Source: Eutypella sp. D-1
Taxonomy: Eukaryota > Ascomycota > Sordariomycetes > Xylariales > Diatrypaceae
NCBI GenBank assembly: GCA_023313575.1
Contig: JAJTTP010000006.1
Coordinates: forward strand, 2,232,001-2,296,000
DNA: 64,000 nucleotides
Direction of reading: 5' to 3'
Shown: piece by piece, positions 50,676 through 62,432 of the stretch
Position numbering within the stretch: position 1 is the first letter of the stretch
Layout of the letters: every line of letters starts with the position of its first letter
Translations under genes and position numbers: made by a program
Notes under the pieces: model-generated
What the model saw: the letters and a program-made list of their open reading frames with translations, nothing else
Databases searched by the model: none
What the model was told of the DNA's origin: nothing

Positions 50676-53600
50676 ATGCTATAATAATAATATCTTTAAT
50701 ATTTTTAATACTAAATGATATTTTTGGTACAAAGATATAATTAACTGTATATAAAGTTATATCATCTGCTTATATTTTAAATGCATCCGCGGAACCTCCG
50801 GGTAAAATCCGTATAAGTTTTATATAAATATATTAATATTAATTAATAAATATATTAATAACAGCTATAGCCGTAATTATATAATTAAAGAAAATCCTTA
50901 ATTATTTTAACGATACGCCGTAATAAACTTTTTACCAGGGTAAGTTATATATGAGTTTTAAATAAAATTAAAAGCCTTATATTAAGGTTTATCGATTTAT
51001 TTAGATTCGGTAAATAAATTACATATAAAATATTTAATTTCCGTTATAATCTAATAATAAATTTTATTTATCGAAAATTATTTTATCTTTTTCCATTTAT
51101 CCGATATATTTGCCGAGGTTATCCGTTATCTTCTAACTATTTATTTATATATATTAATCGCTTTTTTCTTTATTATTCTTATTCTTTTTTTTATTATCGT
51201 TTATTTAACCCTTAAACGTTAAAATATTATCCTTTACCTTTATTAATCTTTATCGTAATCCTTACCTTAAAATTACTCCCTTTCCCGTTCGTATTTAATT
51301 TAAAGCGTATAATAACCTTTATTATTATAATTATTAACATGTTAACTTAATGCTTAATTAATAATATATTTTAGGCGTTATTTTAAATATCGATAACCGC
51401 GTTTTACTCGGTACTTTCGTTTTTTTCGCATATAATTATCGTACGGATTAATACGTTTTATAAGTTGTTAACGTTTTTTACGTATAAAACGTTATTAATC
51501 TTAAGTTCGATTATTATCTTTAAATTATCGACCCTTTACGTATTTTTATTAACTATAGTTTTTACCTTAATCGATATACCTTTATTTTACTTATTACATA
51601 ATAGTTTACGGCCGCCGAAGGGGTTACCGGTAACATTTTTACTTTTTATACCGGTTAAAAAGTTTCGTATAAAATATTAATCGGGTAAATAAAAAAAAAG
51701 ATAATTTAAAAATAAGATTAAAAAAAATAAATAAATTTTCTTTTAAATATTATATGCACGTTAATAATTTTAATATAAAATTCTTATTACCGAAAATTAA
51801 CGCTTTATGTTTTATTTTTCGGTTTAATAATAAAATCTTTTTTTAAAGCTTAAAGGCTTAATTTAAACTTTATATATTACGAAATTACCGCATACGTATT
51901 ATTACTTAAATAAACCATATTAAAAAGCCTAATCTTATATTTAATATGTATAAAAATAATAATACGTTTATAATTAATTATTTTAATAATAATTAATCTG
52001 ATTTAAAAGATATAATAAAAAGTTATAGGTTTTATTTAAGTTTTACCGGTTGAATTCCTTTTTCGGATAAAAATATACGGCTTTTTATTTTTAAAAATAT
52101 TAACTTTAATTAATATAAAAATGTTTTATTAAACCAGGTTTAGCATTTTAATATATCATTTTAAGTTTAATTTTACTTTATATCTTTTTAAATTCTTTTT
52201 CGTAAATTCGTTAAAAATTATATTAATAACTAGAATAGATTTTATTTTAATATATATAAAATTATAAAAGATATTTATTATTTTATTAACATTTTGGTTA
52301 TATTTTATATTCCCTTTTTTAACGTTAAATGTCGTATTTATGCTAATATCTTAAATATTAAAGCGAAAATAAAAGATATTAATATAATTAATACGTTATT
52401 TAAATCGCGTCCTTTATATAAACGGAAAAAAAAATTTATTTTAAATTCTTTAAATATATTTCGGGTTAATAGTTTTAATAAAATTATTCCTTTTATAAAG
52501 GTTAAAAATATATCTATTATTATGTACTAAACTATACGAAAAAAAAAATTAATTTTTTATATTAAACATTATAATTAATTATACAAATTAAATTAAAAAC
52601 TATTATCCGTTTTTATTATTTATATTAATAAGTTTAAAATATTAAATATAATAATAAAAAAGGTTTTTCCCTTTATCCTTTATTAATTATCCTTATCCTT
52701 AAAATCTTTCGGGTGTAAAAGGTTAAATATAGGTTTAATAATTTTTATAAAAATACAGTTCCTATTTAACCATTTTATATTAACCCCGGGGTAATACCGG
52801 GGGTTATAATTAAAAACGTAAATGCAAAATATGCCTTATTTCGGGATATGCACCTTTTTTAAGTATTTATCCGTTACTGTAAAACTATATTAATATTTAA
52901 GTAAATATTTATAATATTTAAACATATCCTTATTTATAAAAAGGACGTTATCGATAATATAATATTTTTTAAACCCGTTTAATAATTTAACGTTTTAATA
53001 CTTAAATATATAAAAGTGGTCCTTTAAATTATAAGCTTAAAATGTTTTAAAACGGTAAATGCCGCCGTAAATATAAAATGTTTTAAAACGATTTATATTT
53101 ATCCATATTAATTATTATATTAAACAAATAAAACGCGTAATAAGTTTTAATAAACGGAAAGTTAATATTAAAATTAAAAACTTTAAACCGGTTAATACTA
53201 TTTATTATTAAATAAATACGCTTATACGTTTATTAATGAACTGGGGGGGGTCCTTTAACTTATTAAAAAATTCGGCGCGTAATAAACTTATAAATAAAAA
53301 GTTAAAATTAAAGTTAATATTTACGTTTTTTTTTATTTAAGTTAATTTATACCTATTTCGTACATGCTTTTAATATATCTTATATGCTTTTAACGTTAAA
53401 ATATTTATACATAAGTTTAAATAATTTATAAATATTTTCTATATAAACACGGATAAAGGTATAATATAATATAAAGTCCTTCGGTACCATTAATCGGAAA
53501 CCGGTTATAAAGTTATTACGTATTTTAAACGTAATAACCTTAGCTTAAAAGTCCGTTTTATTCTTTTAAATAATACGCTTTAATTCCGTTATATTTCCGC

Positions 53601-54456
53601 TTACATGTATAAACTTACCTTTAACTTTATATAAATATTTTCACGTTTTAAAAAAGTTACGGGTACGTTAAATATTAAAATAATACCTTTTAAAATCGAA
53701 ATAATAAAGGTTCCGGATATTACGTTTTAAAGCTTAATTTTTAAACACGTAATAATAAAGATGCCTGTTTTTATAAAACTTACGGATAACGTAATACTTT
53801 TTAAAATTAAACTGCTTTACGCCTTTAATAAATTTTTCCGGTAATAAGTTATACCGGGGGTAAGTTAAAAAAACGGACCGTATTATTAATTTAAACCCTA
53901 TTATATCGAATAAATTTTTTTAATCGAAATTATCCCCCGATTAAGATTATTCGTTTATAAATAAAGGTATAAATAAAGGAATTAATAAAGTAACGGATGA
54001 AGCCCGGTATTTTACGATAAATAATGCTTAAAATAAAAAGGGTATATTTTTAATAATCTGCTTTTAGCTGTTAAGGTTTTTATCGTAACTAATAGGCTAT
54101 TTATTATATAGCCACTTTTAAATATCGGGAATGATAAAGTTGTTTAATAAATTTTAATTTTATTAATTTAAAAACGGTACGCGGGAATTAATATTAAAAG
54201 GAATTACTTAGTTATAACTTAACGTATAATAAACGGGAAAGGTTATATTAAACAGTTATATTAAAAGCAAATAAGTTATATTAATAAGTTAATTATGCAG
54301 TAAAAGGAAATAAATAAAATTCGGTGTAAATAATTATATTTAATACTTTCGTAATACTTTATATATATATTAAAAGTTGCCTTAATAATAATAAACCACG
54401 GCGTAAGGCTTTTATATAAAAACGGGCGGTTTTCCCGCCCACCATTATCATGGCAT
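50676..54456. mobile_element. Unidentified inverted-repeat element inside chromovirus copy 2
   Basis: Sequence absent from chromovirus copy 1 is inserted here. The ends are inverted repeats: ATGCTATAATAATA at the left and, reversed, ATGCCATGATAATG at the right (54456-54443), differing only by C/T and G/A. Near the right end GGGCGG and CCGCCC form a hairpin (about 54424-54440). The minus strand between about 53300 and 52660 has a long nearly open frame (for example RAEFFNKLKDPPQF, then DHFYIFKY..., YYIIDNVLFINKDMF), suggesting a decayed transposase or other protein that I cannot name. Plus-strand open frames of 71 and 78 codons (51465 and 52294) have no recognisable motif. A target duplication is not clear. 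Probably a DNA transposon. Confidence 0.5.
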
Positions 54457-55016
54457 CCCCCACTTTAATTTTACGGTAACATATTACGTATTCGTAATAA
54501 TATAATCGTTTTTTTTTTTAAAAAATATTATTAAAAAAAGCAAAATCGTTATCGGATAAATGCAATAATTTGTTTAATCCTTTTTTTTTTATATTTTTTT
54601 TTAATTCGTTATATTCTTTTTAATAAGGTTTTTATCGTATCCTTATGCCCGTATTTGCTATCCGTTAAATATTAAAATCTTTTTTTTTTAAATTATTATC
54701 GGTTTTTAAAAGATGAGAAAATATTATTTAACCAGTTTTTTTAATTAATCGATAAATTATATTAATGCAGCCATAATTATTTAAAGATTATATCGTATTT
54801 TTTTTAAAAACATAATATCGAAAATAACGTTTTATTTCTATTTTTCGATATATACGTTAAATTAATCGGTTTCCCGTAATATTTTTCTTTTATCGTATTA
54901 AAAAAATATAACCTTTAGCTTTTAATATGTTATAAAGGTATTATTTCTTTTTTTATAATAGCTATAACTTATTACATAATCTTAAGGTTATATAATTACT
55001 TTCGGCTTTATTATTT

Positions 55017-56206
55017 CCCTCCTACCAACGGACCTGGTCATCTACTCTGATGGCTTTAGGGTCGACCGCACAGGCTGGGGTTTTATGTCTTACCAGGATA
55101 ATGGACGTAAACCCCTTTACGCCGCTTATAAACCTTTAACCTAAATAAAGGTTTTCGATAAAGAAATAATAACCGCGCGTAAAACGGTATAATAAATAAA
55201 AAAAAATGGTACGACTTTAACCCCCCGGCGACCGGTTTATACCTTTATATCGATAATATAGCGGTTATCCGAAGCTTATTCGGCCACCTGTTCGATAATT
55301 TATAAACCGATTTCCTGGTTTTTTACGAAACGGTTTCCCGTATACGTTTACCCACTTTTTTTATTTAATAGGTACCGGGGTATAAAAATATCGATAATAA
55401 TAAGGCCGTAAACGTTTAAATTAAGTTTAAAGCTATTTAATACCCCGACTCCGACGGTATTATAACTTTAACCCATTTTAAACGCATTATAAAAAAGAAA
55501 TGTAAGTTTTTTTTTACCGAATAATAGCTCCGAAATATCCCCCCGTTATATATACGATAAAACCTTCCGTATAAAAAACCTCCTTTTAAGCTTTTTTTCT
55601 TATGTTTAACATTGTATCACCTTTTTATAAAACGATCGGGTTATAACGATTTTACCGAATATTATTAACGTTTTAAGTATAACGCGCTTTGCTTTTACCG
55701 GTATAAAAAAAAAAAACCGCCGGTTACGTTTTTAATTACGATATTATAAAAGGTACTTTTTACTTTTTAGCTTAGCCCGGCCATAAAATAACTTAATTCC
55801 TTAGTTATAAAGGCTATATTGTTTTTTCCGCCTTTTTCGATAAAGCCAGGCTTTATTCGATAGGTTAAAAAAAGCACGTAATAAAATACGGCAAATTTTA
55901 AAACCATTTACAATAAATAACGGGTAAAATAACCGAGGTATAACGTAAAAGATTCGGAGATAATAAGGCTTTAAAAAAGGATAGCCATAAATAAATAGTT
56001 GGCGGAGGATTTTTTATGTTAACCGTAACACGTTAATACGGTCCGGACGGCCCTTTAAATAAATCAGATTTATTTTAACCGTTTTATATATTATATAATA
56101 TCGGCACCCAGTTATCTTAAATATAGCCTTATATGTAGGCTCGTAAATAAATAGCTTTAGATAACATGGTCTACCCGGATATAAAATATATCATCATTAT
56201 TATTAT
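55017..56206 (+). mobile_element. 5'-truncated LINE fragment with an unmutated RNase H start
   Basis: 1.19 kb, flanked by CGGCTTTATTATTT (55003-55016) and CGGTTTTATTATTT (56207-56220), a target duplication with one RIP-type mismatch. It ends with a TATCATCATTATTATTAT tail. The first ~110 nt have normal composition and read without a stop: TDLVIYSDGFRVDRTGWGF, the first strand and catalytic Asp of a RNase H domain, then MSYQDNGRKPLYAAYKPLT. Beyond about 55125 the sequence is RIP-mutated like the other copies, though FDKEIITA (the Glu helix) can still be read. Confidence 0.87.
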
Positions 56207-57340
56207 CGGTTTTATTATTTATTATAACGGTATATTAGTTATTTTTAACTTTTATTCGTATTATAATATATCCGTATCGTTTTTAAGCTTTTAAAATGGC
56301 TTATAAATATCGTATTACGTTTTTAAGCCTTATAATACCGCTTTATAACCTTAATATAAACGGCTTTATTTTTTTAAATCTTTACCGTAAACTTATGCGG
56401 CGTTATATGGGTTATCGTAACGTTTTTTTTATTAAATTTTTTTTATACGTACGGTTATTCCTTTACCGTTAATCTTTTATAAAAATGTTTAAAATTAATC
56501 TTATAAAGGTTATCCTTTTTAGCAAATCTTTATAAATATATAAATCGGTATTTAATAACTTATTTTTTTAATATCGGATTTCGTATTTTTATTATTCGAT
56601 CTTGTTCCGGATGTATATAATATCCTTTTTTCTTTTATTATTATTTAAATAATTTATTATCGATTTTAATTACTAAAATAATAAATTTATCGAAAGCATT
56701 TAACCTGTTTTACGTAATAATTTCGTCCTTAATTAAATATTTAAGTCCTTAATAAAACATGTCGATAAAGGATTTATCGTCGATTTAATCTGTTTTAGCA
56801 ATAAGCTGTTTAAATTACGCGGCGTATATATAAGTTATTCCTTTTTATTTAAAATTTAAAAGTTATTACGTAACGGCTTAAGTTTTATCCGGGTTTCCGT
56901 AATTAGCTTTTATTTTTTTACGAAGTTTTTATATTTCTCGAAAAAGCATTTAATTTCTGCAGTATTTTTTTTCTTTTCCATTTTTACGAAAATATTTAAA
57001 ATGGGTTTAAACCATTAAGTTATTCCTTTAATAAAACATAAAGCAATATTAAAAATTTTATCAGTTTCCGTGGTTATTATATAACGTTATTAATATAAAT
57101 AAGTTGCGGCTGTAATAAAAAAAGGTTATACTGGGGTAATGCCATTATAAAATCCAGGTTTTTTAAGCTTAAATTTAACGGGCGTAATTTTTTAAACTGT
57201 GGCTATAATCGTTATTTGCTCGATTCGTTCGATCCGTTTAAATAAAAAGCTGATAATTTGTTAAAAGTTTTAACTTAAAAAAGACATAATATCGGATATT
57301 ACTTAAAATTAATAATATTATTAAATAAAAGCTTATAATA

Positions 57341-57770
57341 TATAACGGCTGGTTTATTTTTAATTATTAATTTAATTAAGGGGTTTATATTAATAAAAAT
57401 GCTAAAAGTTTTAAATAATAAATAATCACGTTTAATAAAAAACAAAAAAGGTATTTTAAATAATTAAGTTATATTATAAGTTAATAAGTTTAAAAATTAT
57501 TTAAGAAAAAGGTAATAAACGTAGCTATATATTATTTATATCTTTTATTCTTAATACTGGAATATATGGTTATTATTAAATCGTTAAGATCGTATCCGAA
57601 TATAACGATCTAACATCGTTAGGATTATTACCGATTTAACCGATTTTTCCTAGTCGTGTGGCGTATGTGGCTTATTTTAGTGTGGCTGTTTTTTTCTCCA
57701 GAACTAGAGTTAGGGATCTTTTCTTATTGTGTTAGCCCCACTCAGCCTAATGGTCCGACCGGTTATAACA
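57341..57770 (-). repeat. LTR of chromovirus copy 2 (5' LTR in element sense)
   Basis: About 430 nt, TATAACGGCTGG...GGTTATAACA. Its second half (ATCGTTAAGATCG...GTCCGACCGG) is unlike the copy 1 LTR, and its last 120 nt keep many TG and CA steps. Confidence 0.88.
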
Positions 57771-58500
57771 TATAATCCGTATTATATAATATATAAAACG
57801 GTAAAAATAAAGTTTAATAATTATTAATAATTATTAAGGCCTGTATTAACGTATTACGGTTAATAAAAAAAAGGCTATTTAAAATATAGCTACATAACTT
57901 ATAACGGCGGTATTTATTAAATTAAAGTAACGTAAAAAGAAATCGTAATAAAGTAAAGTAAGGTTTAACGCGGTATTAATTAGCCGGGGTTATTAATTAA
58001 TATTAATTAATAAATTAAAGTTACGGATTAATATATATTAAAATTTTATTTATAATTATATAATTTTAATAAGTAATTAATAATTACGGTTAAATAATAT
58101 AATATAATAAGGTATATATTATAAACGTAATTAAGTTATAAAATATCGGCCCGGTAAACCGGGCGTATTTAAATAATAAAGCCGATATTATAATAAAGTT
58201 AAGGCCTTAACGCCGCGGGGGGGACACGGGGTAACGGCAGGGGCGTCGGTTAGTCGGGCCGCTGCCGGACCGGAAAAGTGGGTCGGCAGCTGGTAATAAC
58301 TGGCGGGGTTACGTGGTTACGCCGGTTAAAAAGACCGGAAGGTTGGGACCCATTTATATAAATGGGTCCTGGTTAATTACCCGCGGGAAATAGCGGGGCT
58401 GGCGGCAAAACCGCCTTAATTATTAAAAGATTTAAACCTTTTCTTTTTTTTTTTTTATAAAAAAAGCAGCCTAAGTGCGTAGCCATTGCATTAAATGGCT

Positions 58501-59103
58501 TATTATTAATTACCGACTTATTTTTCCGGTCCGGTAACGGCTTAATTAATTAATGCTTTTATTATTATTTTCTTTTTTTTTATAACATTAAAGCTTTAAC
58601 CCTGTTATAATATCGGTTTTATTACTTAAATACGCCCGGCTTACCGGGCCGATACCTTATAATTAAATTATAACCGTAATACGCGCTTTATTATATTATA
58701 TTATTTAACCGTAATTATTATTAATTAAAACTATACGGCCGTAAATAAAATTTTAATATATATTAATACGTAATTTCAATTTATTAATTAACGTTAATTA
58801 ATAACCCCGGCTAATTAACGCTTTAATTAAAATTTACCTTATTACGATTTTTTTATGTTATTTTAATTTAATAAATGTTATTATTATAATTTATACGGTT
58901 ATATTTTAAATAGGTTTTTTTTTATTAGCCGTAATACGTTAATATAAGCCTTTAATAGCTGCTTATAATTACCGGACTTTATTCTTGCCGTTTTATATAT
59001 TATATAATACGGATTATATTAATTTATATAATAAGCTTATACTTATACTTAAATAACTGGTCCACTTTAAACGTAAAATAAATCATTATTATTATTATTA
59101 TTA
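58501..59103 (+). mobile_element. SINE copy on the plus strand, 5'-truncated
   Basis: Matches the SINE from inside its body (ACCGACTTATTTTTCCGGTCCGG equivalent near 58510-58535) to the 3' end CTGGTCCACTTTAAACG and an ATTATTATT tail at 59080-59103. The tRNA head and the first GC-rich block are missing. It lies head to head with the minus-strand copy ending at 58500. Confidence 0.75.
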
Positions 59104-59638
59104 AAATGCTGTTTAATTTAAAATTTAGCTATAAACGTTTCGTGTACCTTTTAAAAGGTAATAAAACCGTAAGCTATATTATATATAAAGTAAAGGATAT
59201 TTTAAAAAGCGGTAAGGTTAAAAAAAGTTATAATAATATATTTTTTTAAAAAAAAGGAAAATATAATAAATAAAGTTTACGGTAATAGTAAAACGTAAGT
59301 AATACGGTTATAAAGTAATAATGCGGTTACAAAGTAGTAATTTACTTAATATATAAGCATAATTTTTAAAAAAAAGTAAAAGTATATATAAAAATAATTT
59401 TATATATAATATACTTAATCGGCTTTATTCGGGCCCCGAAAAGCCCGATATTATAAATTAAAATTAAAATACGTATTTTTTATTTATATTTATATATATC
59501 GATTTTTATTTTTATTTTTTATTTTTACGTTTTTATTTTAATATTATATAATATTTATATTATTATATTAGTATTACCTTACTACGATTTATTTAATATA
59601 TCTGTTATTTTATAATAAATAACCTTTATTTAAATATT
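59104..59638. other. AT-rich segment upstream of the hAT relic
   Basis: Possibly the 5' part of the hAT element. It contains a direct repeat CGGTTATAAAGTAATAA / CGGTTACAAAGTAGTAA (about 59311-59342) and an inverted repeat CGGGCCCCGAAAAGCCCG near 59429. No coding frame recognised and no terminal inverted repeat found. Confidence 0.4.
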
Positions 59639-61571
59639 ATGGCTTTTTTTAATATTTTCGATTCGGCCGGTTCTTTTTTTAAACCTAACTTATCCGAACC
59701 TACTTTTCTTAAGTTTTAAAACTTTGATTTTTTTTTTATTAAGCCAGAAAATCGACCTGAGTTTAAATTACTTTTTAATACTGAATTTAAAATTTATATT
59801 CTTAAAAATAAATTTTTTACCCGTTCCTTATTACTTATCGAATTACTTAAATCTCGTAAAAAGCTTTTATAATGTATTACGTAAGTAATATATATATATT
59901 ACCGATATTATATTAATAAATTTTTAATTTAATTTAAATGTCTTTATAAAAGCATTTTAAAGGTTACAGGTTTTTAAAGCTCGAATTTAACGCGTTATTA
60001 CGTATAAAAACACCCTGAAATTGCATATAACGAAAAATCAGAAAGAAATAAAACAAAAAGTAAGTTTTATTTATTTATTTTATTATATGTATTATATTTG
60101 TTTTATTAAATTTATTATATTCGTTATATTTATTTTATTTATTATATTTATTAACGGGTTATATTATAAAGTTAGATTTTATCCCTTCTTTTTTTAGTTC
60201 TTTTTTTGATATAATTATACGAAAACGCCTTTGTAATAATATAATTATTAAAGAAAATACCGGTTTTAACAAATGTGAAGCTTGTAATAAGCTTTTAAAC
60301 GTTATTATTGAAAATAATCATTCTTTTAACTTTTTAAATTTACCTTTTTCATATGATTTATTAAAATATTATAACCCGTACGTTTAATCTTCTAATATTA
60401 TTATAATTATTAATAAAATTAATATATTATAGTGATTTACTTATTATTAATAAGTGGAAAATAAAAACCATACTGGAAAATACTTTTAATACGGCGTTAT
60501 TAATTTTTAATACGCAATTTAAATAAAATATTTAAATAAACGGCAAATTTTTTATTGTTTTTAATATTTAGATTTCGACACCCGGTACTGCCTTTATAGG
60601 CGTTATTATTTTTTTATTAAATTTAAATTTAATTTATATTATAAACTTATTGGGTTTAAAAATTCAAAATCAAACCATACTGGTATTTATATTTTTAAAG
60701 AATTCGAAAAGATTATATCCTTTTATGCAGCTATTATTATCGATAATATTTTTAAGTGCGTTAATTTCTATTTATTTATTTATTTATTTATTAACTATTT
60801 ATTTTAATTACCTATTATTAACGGATTTATTTCTGCCATTATGCGAGGGTGTACGAAATAAAACGATTATTTTCCTCGAAAACTTAATAACAAATTTATT
60901 ACCGAATATACCTTTTTTTTATTCAGTATTATTTTTACCTTTATATATAAAACAAATCATTTTAAACCCGGCGGTTTATTATTTCATTACTTTATTATTT
61001 ACGACAATATTTTATCTTTATTTAAAGATAAATATAACCAGTAAGTATTTTATTTATTTATATAAAAATATTTAGATATAAAGCCGATATTACGGGCAAT
61101 ATCGAGGGGAATATAAATAATAACGTTTCGGATAATGATTTAAACGACGATATATATATTTTTTTAACTGTTAATATATAAAACGAATTAAATATTTATT
61201 TAAAAGAAGTTACGTTTTTAAAAAAAGTAAGTATTTAATTTAATATTTAAAATTTACTTTTTAATTAAAAATTATTAATAATTTTATAAACCGACGTTTT
61301 ATCTTAGTGGCGATCGAATAAAGTTCGATTTCCTATATTATATATTATAACCCGTTAATATTTAGCAGTTCCAGTTACGTCGGCTGTAATAAAACGCGTT
61401 TCTCTAATATTTAATAATATAATTACTAAAAATCGAAATCGATTAAATCCAGAAACGGTTAAGTGGTTAACTTTATTAAACAGTTGGAAGATTAAAGATA
61501 TTAAGGAGTTAAAACGGCAATATATACAAAATCTACAAAGCGAAGGCGTTAAAGAAGAAGAAAAGGATTAA
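59639..61571 (+). pseudogene. hAT-family transposase relic, AT-rich, with probable introns
   Basis: The strongest evidence is the C-terminus ending at 61571: VPVTSAVIKRVSLIF, then KNRNRLNPETVKWLTLLNSW. This is the hAT dimerisation region (pattern P.TSA..ERVFS...RNRL.PET...L..W) with a few substitutions. Upstream, CEACNKLL (about 60270-60300) could be part of a BED-type zinc finger. HTGIYIFKEFEKI (about 60674-60715) and LLFHYFIIYDNILSLF (about 60970-61020) are further readable pieces. They lie in different frames joined by GTAAGT-like donors (60061, 61031), so introns are likely. The ATG at 59639 (MAFFNIFDSAGSFF) is a plausible start. CpA and TpG are commoner here than nearby, so RIP was milder. 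A 141-codon open frame at 60650-61075 overlaps these pieces partly in the wrong frame. A few stops (TAA where CAA is expected) suggest it is dead. Confidence 0.75.
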
Positions 61572-61686
61572 ATTTACTTATTATTTATTATATTTAAAAC
61601 GTTATATAGTTTGTTTTGTTTTGTTTTATTTTATTTTATTTTGTTTTATTATTTTTATTTTTAAAAACCTATGTAGTGAATTTCTA
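61572..61686. repeat. Low-complexity TTTTA tract
   Basis: A run of TTTTA/TTTTG units at about 61605-61650 between the hAT stop codon and the next inverted-repeat element. Confidence 0.6.
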
Positions 61687-62432
61687 CAGGGCAACTCTTT
61701 ACAGGGTAAGTAACTTTAAAATAGGTCCAAAATTAAAAAACTTTTTTTCAAGTGTCATATTACTAAGTTAATGTTTAAAAAATAAAAAGTACGTCTCATT
61801 ACAGGGTAAATCTTTATAAGGTAAATTGGCTTAAAGTCACCCATTAATAGAAGGATTAATATTTCTTTAATATTTATAATCGTTATATTTTTTAAATTAA
61901 TTAAAAAATCAAATTATAAAAAATCAAATTTAATATCTATAAACTTATTATAAAAAATCTTTATTTAATATTTACGGTATTATATAATAACCGTTTTTAA
62001 CGGTGTTTTATTTCTTTTATTTCTTTATAAGAATTAGATTATAATAATACTATTGTTATAATCTTTTGTTATAACAATAATCCTTTGTTATAATAATATT
62101 CTTTGTTATAATAAGTTTCTTTATTATAATAAAATAAAAAAAATAATAAACAAAGGAAATAAGGTTTTTTATAACGACGAAGACGGTTATTATATAGTAC
62201 CGAAAACGGATACTATACACCGTAAACAGCGATTCTTTATAATAAATAAGTTTATAAATATAAAGTATTTTACTTTTTATAATTTTAATAGATTTAAAAA
62301 ATATAACGATTATAGATATTATTAAATATTCGTCTTTGTACCAGTGACCCACTTTAAGCTGACTTGCCTTATAAAGACTTGCCCTGTAGTGGACCCACTT
62401 TAAGACAACTTACCCTGCAAAGAGTTGCCTTG
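61687..62432. mobile_element. Small TA-flanked inverted-repeat element (MITE-like)
   Basis: The left end CAGGGCAACTCTTTACAGGG and the right end, reversed, CAAGGCAACTCTTTGCAGGG form inverted repeats flanked by TA on both sides, as in Tc1/mariner elements. A second arm follows: ACAGGGTAAATCTTTATAAGG (from 61802) pairs with the reversed stretch ending at about 62390, so each end has two related repeat units, about 80 nt further apart on the left than on the right. The interior has a tandem of TTTGTTATAATAAT-like units (about 62050-62125) and a short readable stretch VPKTDTIHRKQ on the plus strand (about 62200) that resembles the helix-turn-helix of pogo/Fot1 transposases; this last point is weak. 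Too short to be autonomous. Confidence 0.65.

Larger units (their letters stand above)
47198..57340 (-). pseudogene. gag-pol of chromovirus copy 2, RIP-inactivated and fragmented
   Basis: The minus strand shows the same domain order as copy 1: RT box VIYYFNDIFIY at about 50130-50093 (one Asp kept), an integrase region at about 48900-48730, and a chromodomain region at about 48030-47900. Gag is at about 57290-56620 but the zinc-knuckle part is deleted. Two insertions and many RIP stops separate the parts, so nothing is translatable. Confidence 0.82.
46766..57770 (-). mobile_element. Ty3/gypsy chromovirus copy 2, with two internal insertions and a deletion
   Basis: LTRs at 46766-47197 and 57341-57770, perfect 5-bp duplication TATAA at 46761-46765 and 57771-57775, inserted in a SINE. 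The interior aligns with copy 1. It is interrupted by an inverted-repeat element (50676-54456) and a LINE fragment (55017-56206), and lacks about 0.9 kb (junction near 56610-56625) that in copy 1 carries the zinc knuckle and neighbouring sequence. The LTRs share their first half with copy 1 but differ in the second half, so this is a sister subfamily. Confidence 0.9.
46676..58500 (-). mobile_element. SINE copy split by chromovirus copy 2
   Basis: The tail lies at 46676-46700 and the 3' end at 46700-46765; the rest resumes at 57776 after the TATAA duplication and runs to the head at 58500. The head shows RIP decay: GCCATTTAATGCAATGG for GGCCACCTGGTGCAGTGG. The GC-rich core (about 58215-58415) is almost unchanged from the first copy, including the hairpin GGCGGCAAAACCGCC. 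It abuts a plus-strand SINE copy head to head. Confidence 0.78.

Noticed and set aside
60650..61075. 141-codon open frame of strongly hydrophobic residues, like a small membrane protein
   Set aside because: AT-rich DNA yields such frames. Parts of the same stretch in other frames read as hAT transposase pieces (HTGIYIFKEFEKI, LLFHYFIIYDNILSLF), so this frame is at least partly a shadow.
62050..62130. A CRISPR-like array of TTTGTTATAATAAT units
   Set aside because: The units are only AT-rich minisatellite copies with almost no spacers, in a eukaryotic genome.
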